From: Pseudoglutamicibacter albus
Lineage (GTDB): Bacteria; Actinomycetota; Actinomycetes; Actinomycetales; Micrococcaceae
Direction of reading: 5' to 3'
Assembly (NCBI RefSeq): GCF_022346425.1
Contig: NZ_JAKRCW010000003.1
Coordinates: 124,001 to 188,000, forward strand
Length of the DNA stretch: 64,000 nt
Below the pieces are notes generated by a model. The model was given only the letters and a program-made list of their open reading frames with translations, did no database searches and was not told where the DNA came from. The translations under genes and the position numbers were made by a program. Positions 55,727 through 64,000 of this stretch are shown piece after piece. Position 1 is the stretch's first letter. Each line of letters begins with the position of its first letter.

Positions 55727-56910
55727 GGTGTCCCTATCTGAATTGAGGAAGGCCGCGTCCTGGCGACCGGGCTGAGGAAGATCGAAACGAAAAGAACGAG
55801 GAGGGGAATGACGAGCGCTCCGCGTAGCCCGGCACGTTCGCCGATGAAACCAAGTAGGGGTGGAGCAACCAGGAACGCGATATATCCAATGACGGTCACG
55901 AAAGCAACACGCGTTGCCGGGTTCTCTCCTGACGCGCCAGCCGAGGAGATCGCTACAGGGAACCCGAGAGACGCGCCTAGCCCCCACAACACAACTGCAA
56001 ATCCCGCCACGACCGAATTGTCAACAAAAGCAACGAGCGAGATGCCAATAACGGCACTCAGAGCGCTCGCTCCGAGCACCCAGGCACGCCCGAACCTTTG
56101 AACAACCGGTCCTCCCAAGAACCGTCCGAGCGTCATTGCTGCGGCGAAGACCGCGAAGACCGTCGAACTGAGCGCCGGATTCAGACCATGCCCGTCGACC
56201 ATGATGAGGGGTAGCCAGTCATTTGCCGTGCCCTCAGCAAACGCCATTGCCAGAACGATAACTCCGATGAGCCAAACAGAAGAGTCGCGCCATACGGCTC
56301 GCTCAGCACGGTAAACAGGACTCTTCCGCTTCTGTCGGCGACCGGTCGCGGTTGGTAAGAAGCGTATGCAAACGAGCAGGATCACAATGCCGGATAGCCC
56401 GATCGTCAGCAGATGCATGACAACTGAGAAGTCCGCTGCGGTAGCAACAATCCCGAGTGCCGCACCGATAAGGGTGCCCAAGCTAAACGAGCCATGTAGC
56501 GCTGGCAGGAATGGCCTGCCAGTGATGGCTTCGACATCAGCGCCCTCTACGTTCATTGCGATCTCGCTACCGCCCATGCTCAGACCGAACAACGCCAATG
56601 CCGCGATGACGAATCCGTCGATCTGGGCTGCCGCGCCAAGACCTACGAGGGGCACGCTCACGGCGACGCCCAACGTGCCGAATGCGATCAGTGGCTTTGC
56701 GCCAAATCGGGCCAACAACGGCCCTGAACAGAGAATCCCCACCATCGCGCCGAACGCCAGGCCGAAGATCACGAGCCCCATCTGCGCAGTCGAAGCCCCG
56801 AGCAAATCGCGAATCGCTGGTGTGCGCGTGACCCAGGAAGACATGGCCAGACCCGGCAATAGAAACAATGCACAAAGCGCCAAGCGGCGTGCCGCGAGGG
56901 TGGTTGACAT
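55723..56910 (-). CDS. MFS transporter (YbjJ-like)
   Basis: 395 residues with about twelve hydrophobic segments; GPLLARFGAKPLIAFG is motif A, and SMGGSEIAMNVEGADVEAITG resembles YbjJ-type MFS proteins. ATG 56910 follows AAAGG. It is coupled to the second binding protein by ATGA, which ties it to the siderophore system; either export of a chelator or uptake of a chelate is possible. Confidence 0.87.
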   Translation of the reverse strand: MSTTLAARRLALCALFLLPGLAMSSWVTRTPAIRDLLGASTAQMGLVIFGLAFGAMVGILCSGPLLARFGAKPLIAFGTLGVAVSVPLVGLGAAAQIDGFVIAALALFGLSMGGSEIAMNVEGADVEAITGRPFLPALHGSFSLGTLIGAALGIVATAADFSVVMHLLTIGLSGIVILLVCIRFLPTATGRRQKRKSPVYRAERAVWRDSSVWLIGVIVLAMAFAEGTANDWLPLIMVDGHGLNPALSSTVFAVFAAAMTLGRFLGGPVVQRFGRAWVLGASALSAVIGISLVAFVDNSVVAGFAVVLWGLGASLGFPVAISSAGASGENPATRVAFVTVIGYIAFLVAPPLLGFIGERAGLRGALVIPLLVLFVSIFLSPVARTRPSSIQIGTP

Positions 56911-56995
56911 TGATTGCCTTTCTTTATTGCTGGTGCCCGAGAACCACTGAGCGGGTGGGATAGGTCGTGGGTGAGGGATGCAGGTTCCCTTCGCC

Positions 56996-57817
56996 TCACT
57001 TGCCGACGAGTCCGGCCGCACCCCGCTTCCAGTAGCCCGTGAAATCGATGTCGGACTTTGGGACACCGCGTTCTTTGACCAAGAAACGGCGCATCTTTTG
57101 CACTTCGGCTTGTTCACCAGCGAGCCAAGCAAACGGTTCACCTCCTGGCCAGCTCAAGCCTTGTATCGCGTTGAGCAGCGGGTGCCGCGTGCCAGCATGG
57201 CGAGGAATCCAGGAGATCTCGATTCCCTCAGGGGCAATGAGCTCTTGCCGATGATCGGCGTCCGCCACATCAATAAGTACCTGACCACGCGCATCGTGGG
57301 GTAGTTCTTCGAGGAGCCGCGAAATAGCAGGAATCGCAGTATCGTCACCCGCAACCAGAAACCAATCTCGACCGGTAGGTAGGCTCTGGGTCTTGCCCGG
57401 TCCCGCGATATGGATCGGGTCACCTGGCCGTGTCCGCCGTGCCCAGTCGGCTGCAACCCCGTGCCCATGCAGCACGAAATCAACATCCAACTCACGCGAT
57501 TGCGAGTTGTAACGTCGCACCGAGTATGCCCGTGCCAGGGGGCGTCTACCCTCCGCGAACGTTACCCGGCCATCCTCAATCACAGGCAACACAGGCTCGC
57601 TCTCACCTGGATAAGGGAACAGTAATCGGATATCGTCATCGAAACCCGGTGAAGTAAAAGCGGGCTGTGGTTTTCCTTCTGGTGAGGTGAACTCTCCCAA
57701 CTGGCTCCCCGAGAGCGTGATCCTTTTCATCCCCGAAGTCACGTCCACCACGCGGACTACAGCAAGCTGACGTAGCGCTACTGGAACCAAGCGCAACGTA
57801 CGTGCAGACACACTCAT
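56996..57817 (-). CDS. Siderophore-interacting protein (ferric-chelate reductase, ViuB-like)
   Basis: 273 residues, SIP family. A FAD-binding barrel (RPLARAYSVRRYNSQSRELDVDFVLHGHG, with the RxYS-type flavin motif) and a NAD(P)H-binding domain (FLVAGDDTAIPAISRLLEEL; FAWLAGEQAEVQKMRRFL) are visible. It reduces Fe(III) in the imported siderophore to release iron in the cytosol. ATG 57817 follows AAGGAG. It is the first gene of the block, just after the iron-box-like palindrome. Confidence 0.93.
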   Translation of the reverse strand: MSVSARTLRLVPVALRQLAVVRVVDVTSGMKRITLSGSQLGEFTSPEGKPQPAFTSPGFDDDIRLLFPYPGESEPVLPVIEDGRVTFAEGRRPLARAYSVRRYNSQSRELDVDFVLHGHGVAADWARRTRPGDPIHIAGPGKTQSLPTGRDWFLVAGDDTAIPAISRLLEELPHDARGQVLIDVADADHRQELIAPEGIEISWIPRHAGTRHPLLNAIQGLSWPGGEPFAWLAGEQAEVQKMRRFLVKERGVPKSDIDFTGYWKRGAAGLVGK

Positions 57818-57879
57818 AGACAATCTCCTTACATCGACAGAACGGACCATCCCCACAAGCATCGGCACACATGGGCTCA

Positions 57880-57903
57880 CTAAGTAAGGGTATCCTTACT
57901 TAG
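57880..57903. promoter_or_regulatory. Candidate iron box (DtxR/IdeR-type operator)
   Basis: CTAAGTAAGG-GTAT-CCTTACTTAG is a perfect 10-bp inverted repeat between the divergent SIP gene and the double AraC gene. It resembles the AT-rich palindromes bound by iron-dependent repressors of the DtxR/IdeR family, although the spacing is not identical to the 19-bp consensus. It could govern both directions. Confidence 0.6.
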
Positions 57904-57975
57904 GTCGGATGATTTATCCGTAAGCGCAGAGTTCGCATACTCTGATGCTGATGCCTGACTTGTGAACGAAGGATC

Positions 57976-59571
57976 ATGCTCGTGCTGTTCGATCCACCAC
58001 CGGTGCCTGCTTCCCAAGCAGTGGCTGTGCGCAACACACGTGACCCCTCCCTCTTGTGGGTGCACGCGGGAACCGCGGAGGTTCGCACAGCGCAACAGCA
58101 GTACCCGCTGTCTTCCGGGCAGGGCATATGGTTGCCTGCTGGCATCCCCTACACCGTGGAGGTGGGCGCTGACTCAGTCGCATTCCCGATCTTCCCGGCC
58201 GCAGGAACCCGCGCACCGACGCTCGACCGACCGCAGCGCATCGACCTACCAAGCAGCTGGTCCGAGTGGCTGATCTACCAGTTCGCACGGAGCATCGGCT
58301 ACCTTCGGGGCGCGACCTCCGACACCAGCCTCCTCGATCTGGTTGCCGGGTCTCGCTACGCGACACCTAAGGAAGAAGCGCGGCCTATAGAGCAGGTGCC
58401 AGTGCCTCCGATGCCCCGCTCACCTGAAGCCGTGACGGTCGCGCACTCGCTGCTCCAGAGACCCGATGATCCCTCCGAGACGACAGACCACGCACGAGCA
58501 GTTAATATCAGCGTTCGCACTTTGCAACTGCAGTTTCTGCAAGAGACAGGACTTCCATTCGTACGGTGGCGCACCGCTGTACGCGTGGCCGCCTCAGCCG
58601 CCCTGATGGATGCTGGCCACGAGATCGGCCAAGCAGGCAGGCAGGTCGGCTTCTCCACTCCCGCTGGATTCACGAGAGCATTCCACACACAAACTGGAAT
58701 GACCCCCCGCCAGTACAAGAAGGCGCGGCCTGCCATTGCCCGCCGCGACGGCAATTTCGCTGGCACTCCCAGTGAATTGATGCTGCAGCAATTGCAACCA
58801 CAGGAGGCGCCCAATGAGGCCTCCCCACCGCTCATCCCCGCAACGCAGACCTGGAATAGGATCAACGATTTCCACGTCCTGGTATGGCTCTACCGCGGTG
58901 CCGCGCGGGTAACGGTCGGCGAACGCACACGACGACTCCGACGCGGCGACGCCATCTGGCTTCCCGCAGGCGTTCGCAACAGCATTACGCTTTCACGCGG
59001 CGCACTGCTACTGCCTCTCGGATCACGCCACGGCACACCGGAAACGCGACTTCCTCGCAACCTCGTCCAGCGGTTCCCAGATGAGGCTGAGCTCTACCTG
59101 CTGCACACCTTCGTCGCCAATTACAGCCTTGTTCGCCCTAGGTCGCACGATCCTAACGGGATCACGCACTCATTTCTCAAGCATGCCACGAGGACGCGAG
59201 CCCGAGCAGCCGAAGACCCAGCGGGTACTACGCCCGTTTACAAGATCATCCGTGCCGTGCGCAACGATCCGGCGGATCGACGAACTCTCACACAGTGGGC
59301 GCAAGTACTCAATGCCGACGCAAGAGACCTCGGCCGCGCTTTCCTCGCGACTACGGGACAAAATTATGTGGCCTGGCGATCGGAGGTACGCATGACCGAA
59401 GCACGCCGCTACCTAGAGGAAGGACTGGGGGTCGCGCAAGTATCTCGAAAACTCGGCTACGCACATCCGTCAACATTCACCACGGTCTTCACCCGAGCCC
59501 ACGATATGTCCCCGCGTGAATATCAACGCCATGGTTGGCAACACACTGACGAATCCCTCATTATCCGGTAG
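57976..59571 (+). CDS. Tandem double AraC-type regulator
   Basis: 531 residues holding two complete AraC-like units. Unit 1 has a cupin (LLWVHAGTAEVRTAQQQYPL, then GIWLPAGIPYTVEV) and a helix-turn-helix pair ending GMTPRQYKKARP near residue 255. Unit 2 has a second cupin (VLVWLYRGAARVTVGERTRR, then AIWLPAGVRNSITL) and a second pair ending DMSPREYQRHGW at the C-terminus. ATG 57976 follows AAGGA. It is divergent from the siderophore block across the iron-box-like palindrome, so it probably activates import genes on sensing a chelate. Two DNA-binding units in one chain could bind an operator without dimerising. Confidence 0.85.
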   Translation: MLVLFDPPPVPASQAVAVRNTRDPSLLWVHAGTAEVRTAQQQYPLSSGQGIWLPAGIPYTVEVGADSVAFPIFPAAGTRAPTLDRPQRIDLPSSWSEWLIYQFARSIGYLRGATSDTSLLDLVAGSRYATPKEEARPIEQVPVPPMPRSPEAVTVAHSLLQRPDDPSETTDHARAVNISVRTLQLQFLQETGLPFVRWRTAVRVAASAALMDAGHEIGQAGRQVGFSTPAGFTRAFHTQTGMTPRQYKKARPAIARRDGNFAGTPSELMLQQLQPQEAPNEASPPLIPATQTWNRINDFHVLVWLYRGAARVTVGERTRRLRRGDAIWLPAGVRNSITLSRGALLLPLGSRHGTPETRLPRNLVQRFPDEAELYLLHTFVANYSLVRPRSHDPNGITHSFLKHATRTRARAAEDPAGTTPVYKIIRAVRNDPADRRTLTQWAQVLNADARDLGRAFLATTGQNYVAWRSEVRMTEARRYLEEGLGVAQVSRKLGYAHPSTFTTVFTRAHDMSPREYQRHGWQHTDESLIIR

Positions 59572-59672
59572 GGTCCTACGCGTGGTGTTCGCTGAAGGCT
59601 GCCCACCATGTGCCGCGTGCCCGTAGACGCACGGATGCTCAGTTGTAGATAACGATAGAAACGCGGGATACG

Positions 59673-60808
59673 TCAGCCGCCTAATCCTGGGTAACAGCGT
59701 GCCGCTTCGACGGCGGCGGTCGCTTGTAGTGGTAGAACGCCGTTCCCAAGGGTCATAAGCTGCTCGTTTGCTGTTAGTTTGTGCCCCGCGTCGGTGACCC
59801 ACCCTCTCGGTAATCCCATCAACCATTCCACGAATTCGGGAGCCGGTCGTGGCTTGTCGAATTCATCCAGGAGTGCGGGAGCGGGAGCGTCATGTCCGGT
59901 CACGTGCTTCCATCGCGTAATGGCCGGTGCATATTTTCCCCACTGTCGAATATCTGCTCGACCAGTGTCCACAACGTGTCCGATTCTGCTGGTCTGATCG
60001 GTGAGCCATCCGGTCCGTGGAGTGCGAAGTCGATGATCTGGTGTGAGAGTGCAATCGTTCCTCGTCTGGCTTTCACCCGATCCAAGGTCTCTCTGCCGCG
60101 AGAGGAGTCCGAAGCCAGCGGGGTTCGGAAGAGTTTGCCGGTGGGCAAGGATGAAGATGCGGAAGCGGTGATGGGGAGCGCCAATGAGTGACGCGGGTAG
60201 ACCAACCCATTCCGCATTGAACCCGAGGTCGGCCAGATCGCCGAGTACGGAACCAAGCGCGCGAAGAGATCGGGCTGACTCGTCTCCCAGACCCCACGGG
60301 TCGGATTCCACTTCGCAAAGGGTTGTGGCCCCCAGGGTTGCGGTGAAGGGGTTGCGTTCGCCATCGGGTGCTCCTTGCGTCGGGGGTCTGGTTGCAGGTG
60401 CAGACAGTAGTCCGCGTACGTTCTCGATCACGACCCATTCGGGTTGTAACACCTCGATCGCGGTGGCCATGTTCGCCCACAATCCGGAGCGGGTACCGGG
60501 TGCGAGCCCTGCCTGTTTCCCAACGGTGGAGACGTCTTGGCAGGGGAACCCGCCGCAGACAATGTACACCGGGGGCACAGTCGTCCAGTCGATGGCGGTG
60601 ATATCGCCGAGGTTTGGCACGTCGGGCCAGTGATGGGAGAAGACGCGAGCGACGGGTTCGTTGATTTCGGAGAACCAGATGGTTTCGGCAATAAATTGGT
60701 GTTAGACGGCGAGGTCGAGACCTCCGTATCCAGAGAATTAGGCCGATGTCGGCATAAGCTGAATAATGATCCGACGCGCAGTCGTCGGCCAGTTGTGGAA
60801 TCGTGCAT
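59673..60808 (-). pseudogene. DNA (cytosine-5) methyltransferase, disrupted
   Basis: The intact 315-residue part (from GTG 60620) has CGGFPCQDVSTVGKQAG with the catalytic cysteine (motif IV), WVVIENVRGL (VI), PHHRFRIFILAH (VIII) and MTLGNGVLP (X). The preceding DNA still codes for the missing front: RVGSLFS and GGLDLAV of motif I, then WFSEINEPVARVFSHHWPDV. But 26 extra bases at 60,732-60,757 break the frame inside motif I, and an in-frame TAA lies at 60,702-60,704. Without motif I the protein cannot bind S-adenosylmethionine normally. No partner restriction enzyme is seen. Confidence 0.8.
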
Positions 60809-61103
60809 ACGAGGCTCCGGATGATTGATGAGTTCCAGCCGAAGCCACTCGGTGCTAGCTGCTGGATTGATCACCTGTCAGGTGCACCACGAACACCCCT
60901 GTCCTCACCGCCCTTCTTCCCGGCACGCGCGGACCCACATCGCGGAGCCATGCCTCGTCCTCCCGCGCGCTCCACCGTCGAGATCCCCGCTCTAAGGCAC
61001 CACGCGTCTTGCAGAAGAGGCTCGAACGCCGCGAGTAAAATCTGAGTTGACCGTCCAAACACGCGGTCGCTGACGCTTACCTGTCGTTCAGGAGGCGGTA
61101 GCG
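60809..61103. promoter_or_regulatory. Divergent gap between methyltransferase and relaxase genes
   Basis: About 295 bp without a convincing gene. It should hold both promoters, and possibly the element's transfer origin, which is often next to a MobF relaxase. A TTGACC with a GACCG...CGGTC inverted repeat lies at about 61,045-61,068, and AGGAGG precedes the ATG at 61,104. Confidence 0.35.
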
Positions 61104-64000
61104 ATGACGGTTTCGATGCGCGTGATGAGCGCGGGTGACGGCTACAAATACCTTCTGCGCACTGTCGCGGCTGTGGTGATGGAGATCGGTTGATCTCGAC
61201 CCCGTTGACGCGCTACTACGCCGAGCAGGGATCACCACCCGGTAGGTGGGTCGGGCAAGGCCTTGCCGGGATCGGTGCCGGTCAACTCAGTACTGGTGAC
61301 CAAGTGACCGAAGCGCAGCTCCAGCTGCTGGTGGGGATGGGACGTGATCCCATCACCGGTGATCCCCTCGGCCGTGCCTATCAGTCCTTTGCGCCCGTTT
61401 CGGAGCGAATCGAGACTCGCGTAGCAGAGCTGGATGCCTCGTTGTCGCCTGCCGCTCGTGCGGAACAGGTCGCGCAGATCGAAGCCGAAGAAACCGAACG
61501 GGGTACCCGTCGTGCCGTAGCTGGATTTGATTACACGTTCTCGATACCGAAGTCCGCGTCGGTGTTATGGGCAGTTGCCGATGCAGGGACGCAAGCGCTG
61601 ATCGCGCAGGCGCACCATGCCGCGATTGCGGAGGTGGTTGCATTCATCGAGCGCGAAGTTGCAGCCACGCGAGTCGGTGCAACCGGCCCCGATGGTGCCA
61701 CAGCTCAAGTGGATGTCACTGGGGTGATCGCCACCGCATTCGATCACTACGACTCCCGTGCCGGTGACCCGCACTTGCACACGCACGTCGTGATCTCCAA
61801 CAAGGTCCAGACCGCGCAAGACGGCAAGTGGCGCTCCCTTGACGGCAGACCGATGCACGCCGCCGTCGTCGCACTTTCAGAACTCCACGAGGCAGTGTTC
61901 GCTGACCACATGACCCGAACATTCGGAGTCGAATGGGAAACCCGGGACATGGGTCGTGACCGTAACCCCGCATGGGCAATCACCGCTGTGCCTGAGGAAT
62001 TGGTGACGGAGTTCTCGACTCGTTCCCGACATATTGAAGTCGGGAAGATCCGCCTCATCGACGACTATATCGACAAGCACGGCAAGCAGCCGTCCACGGC
62101 GACGATTCTCAAGCTCCGAGCCCAGGCAACCCTCGCAACCCGACCCGAAAAACAGGTGCGATCCCTGGCAGAACTCACCTCAGATTGGCGCACCCGCGCA
62201 ACCCGCTTACTCGGTCAAGACGCAACCCGGTGGGCACAAGACGTTGCAGCCAACTCTCCCGCGACACTGTTGCGCGCTGACGATGTACCCCTCGATGTGA
62301 CTGCTGAGATCGGGCAGGCAGTCGTGGAGGTAGTGGGTGAGAAACGGTCGACGTGGCGGCGCTGGAACCTGCACGCCGAAGCGTCCCGGCAACTCATGGG
62401 ATGGCGCTTCGCCTCCATGTTGGATCGTGAAGCCATCACCGGGCTTGTGGTTGATGCGGCCGAAAATGCGTCCCTCAGGTTGACGCCACCTGAACTAGCG
62501 TCGAGCCCTATCGTCTTCCAACGACATGATGGCACCAGCAGGTTCCGCCCGAAGCACTCCACCGTGTATTCCTCCGAAACCCTGCTTCAAGCAGAAGACC
62601 GCCTCCTGCAACGTTCCCGCGCCACGGCGTCACCGACTGTGGCGCTTACGACAGTCGAGCAGATCACCCGGCTCCCTGATGGTGACGGCCGAATGCTGAG
62701 CGATGACCAAGCGACCGCACTCGCGTCGATAGCCGTGTCAGGGCGGACTATCGACGTGCTTGTAGGGGCAGCCGGTGCCGGGAAGACCACCGCGATGAAC
62801 GCGCTCCGCCGTGCATGGGAACACGAACACGGAGCCGGTTCGGTTGTCGGCCTCGCACCGTCAGCTGTCGCCGCAGACGTTCTCGCTGAAGACCTCGGTA
62901 TCACTACAGAGAACACTGCGAAGTGGTGGCACAACCACCTCACCCACGGCACCACGTTCACGGCAGGTCAACTCGTAATCATTGACGAAGCGAGCCTCGC
63001 CGGTACTCATTCACTCGATCGCATCACAGGACTTGCCGAAAAGGCAGGCGCGAAGATACTGCTCGTTGGCGACTACGCGCAACTGCAATCCGTAGACGCA
63101 GGCGGAGCGTTCGCACTGCTGGCCGGTGACCGGGACGACGCACCCGAACTGATCGATATTCACCGGTTCACCCATGAATGGGAAAAGACCGCATCCCTTG
63201 AACTTCGGCACGGCCGCACCGACATCATCGACACCTACCTCGATCATGACCGCATCCACGACGGTGACGAAGACACGATGACAGACGCCGCATATGCGGC
63301 CTGGCGTGCAGACACCGCGGCGGGACTCGTGTCGGTGTTGATCGCGGAGACCAATGAGACCGTCACCGCACTCAACAACCGTGCCCGGGCAGATCTGATT
63401 CTTGACGGTGCTCTACACCCGAGTCGTGAGGTGGAACTCAATGACGGGTCGTTGGCGGGTGTCGGGGACACGATTATTACTCGACGTAACGACCGGCGAC
63501 TGCGCACGAAAGACACATGGGTGCGCAACGGTGCACGTTGGCACATCACCCAGGTCCGTGACGACGGCTCACTCACCGTACGAGCCATCGGGCGTCGTTT
63601 CGGAGGCGCGATCGTGCTGCCTGCCGCGTACGTGTCTGAGCACGTTGATCTCGGCTACGCCGTCACCGCCCACAGAGCACAAGGCATCACCACCGACACC
63701 GCACATACAGTTGTGACTACGACAACGACACGGCAGAACTTCTACGTCACGATGACCCGCGGCCGCAACGCCAACCACGCTTATGTCGCCGTAGACAAAC
63801 CCGATGATGCGCACAGCCAGCCCCACCCCGGTGATAACAGCGATGCCACTGCCAGATCCGTGCTCTACGGAGTCATGCAACACGTCGGCGCTGAACTCTC
63901 CGCCCACGAAACCATCACGGCGGAGCAGGAACTGTGGGGCTCGATCGCGCAGCTCGCGGCCGAGTACGAGACGATCGCGCAAGCAGCACAATACGACCGC
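61104..64000 (+). pseudogene. MobF/TraA-type relaxase-helicase, frameshifted and cut by the window end
   Basis: Conjugative relaxase that nicks at oriT and unwinds DNA. ATG 61104 gives MTVSMRVMSAGDGYKYLL, with the N-terminal tyrosine motif, then a two-base insertion near 61,172 shifts the frame and TGA follows at 61,191. The long open frame resumes as GDGDR and STPLTRYYAEQG and continues past 64,000. It shows the metal-binding DPHLHTHV, Walker A VGAAGAGKTT (about 62,763), Walker B LVIIDEASLA, LVGDYAQLQ and TAHRAQGIT of the helicase. A TTG at 61190 could start a shortened protein without the first tyrosine pair. The 3' end is outside the window. Confidence 0.8.

Noticed and set aside
60803-61062. 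Short frames on both strands between the methyltransferase and relaxase genes
   Set aside because: None has a convincing start, ribosome site or domain, and they overlap one another in the expected promoter/oriT gap.

Overview
This 64-kb window is high-GC actinobacterial DNA, most likely from the order Micrococcales (perhaps Micrococcaceae; the genus is an inference and uncertain). The signs are the paired clpP1/clpP2 genes with clpX, a 480-residue GAPDH, the lipoglycan mannosyltransferase MptB, a group II truncated haemoglobin, frequent GTG starts and a translational T-box ahead of ileS.

Positions 1 to about 35,760 are mostly chromosomal core. In order: the ileS 5' part (minus strand) with its T-box leader; an SDR oxidoreductase; valS; clpX, clpP2, clpP1 and tig on the minus strand; tRNA-Pro and tRNA-Gly; rpiB; pepN; an OsmC-like protein; glbO; tesB; ettA; ssb; tRNA-Arg; a beta-helix protein; a small RelA/SpoT-type synthetase; mptB; orn; tRNA-His; a DUF1846 protein; def; gap; rnpB; yaaA; a coiled-coil protein; a NIF3 protein; msrA; cysK; cysE. 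Many transcription units end in near-perfect hairpins. A short disturbed stretch after tRNA-His (about 23.5-26.4 kb) holds an orphan two-helix membrane protein and an apparently intact IS3-family element with 3-bp target duplications.

From tRNA-Val (35,764) to the window end the DNA looks like an integrative conjugative element. A large serine recombinase abuts and overlaps the tRNA. Beyond it lies a maintenance module: two small ORFs, DUF4913, SSB, a DUF2637 membrane protein, a Prim-Pol and an ArdC-like protein. At the far end is a MobF/TraA-type relaxase-helicase, cut by the window edge. Between them sits cargo: an MFS pump with a TetR regulator and a putative operator, then a block of 11 co-directional genes (57,817 down to 44,891) for ferric-siderophore handling. 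The block holds an SIP reductase, an MFS protein, two paralogous binding lipoproteins, a FepDGC-type importer, an IrtAB/YbtPQ-type ABC pair, another MFS protein and an AraC regulator. A 10-bp-arm palindrome resembling an iron box lies between this block and a divergent regulator that contains two complete AraC units in one chain. No siderophore synthesis genes are visible, so the island looks built for using iron chelates made elsewhere.

Two element genes appear broken: the C5 cytosine methyltransferase (a 26-nt insertion plus an in-frame TAA) and the relaxase (a 2-nt frameshift between its N-terminal tyrosine motif and the rest of the protein). The element may therefore be losing mobility while keeping its cargo, unless these are sequencing errors.
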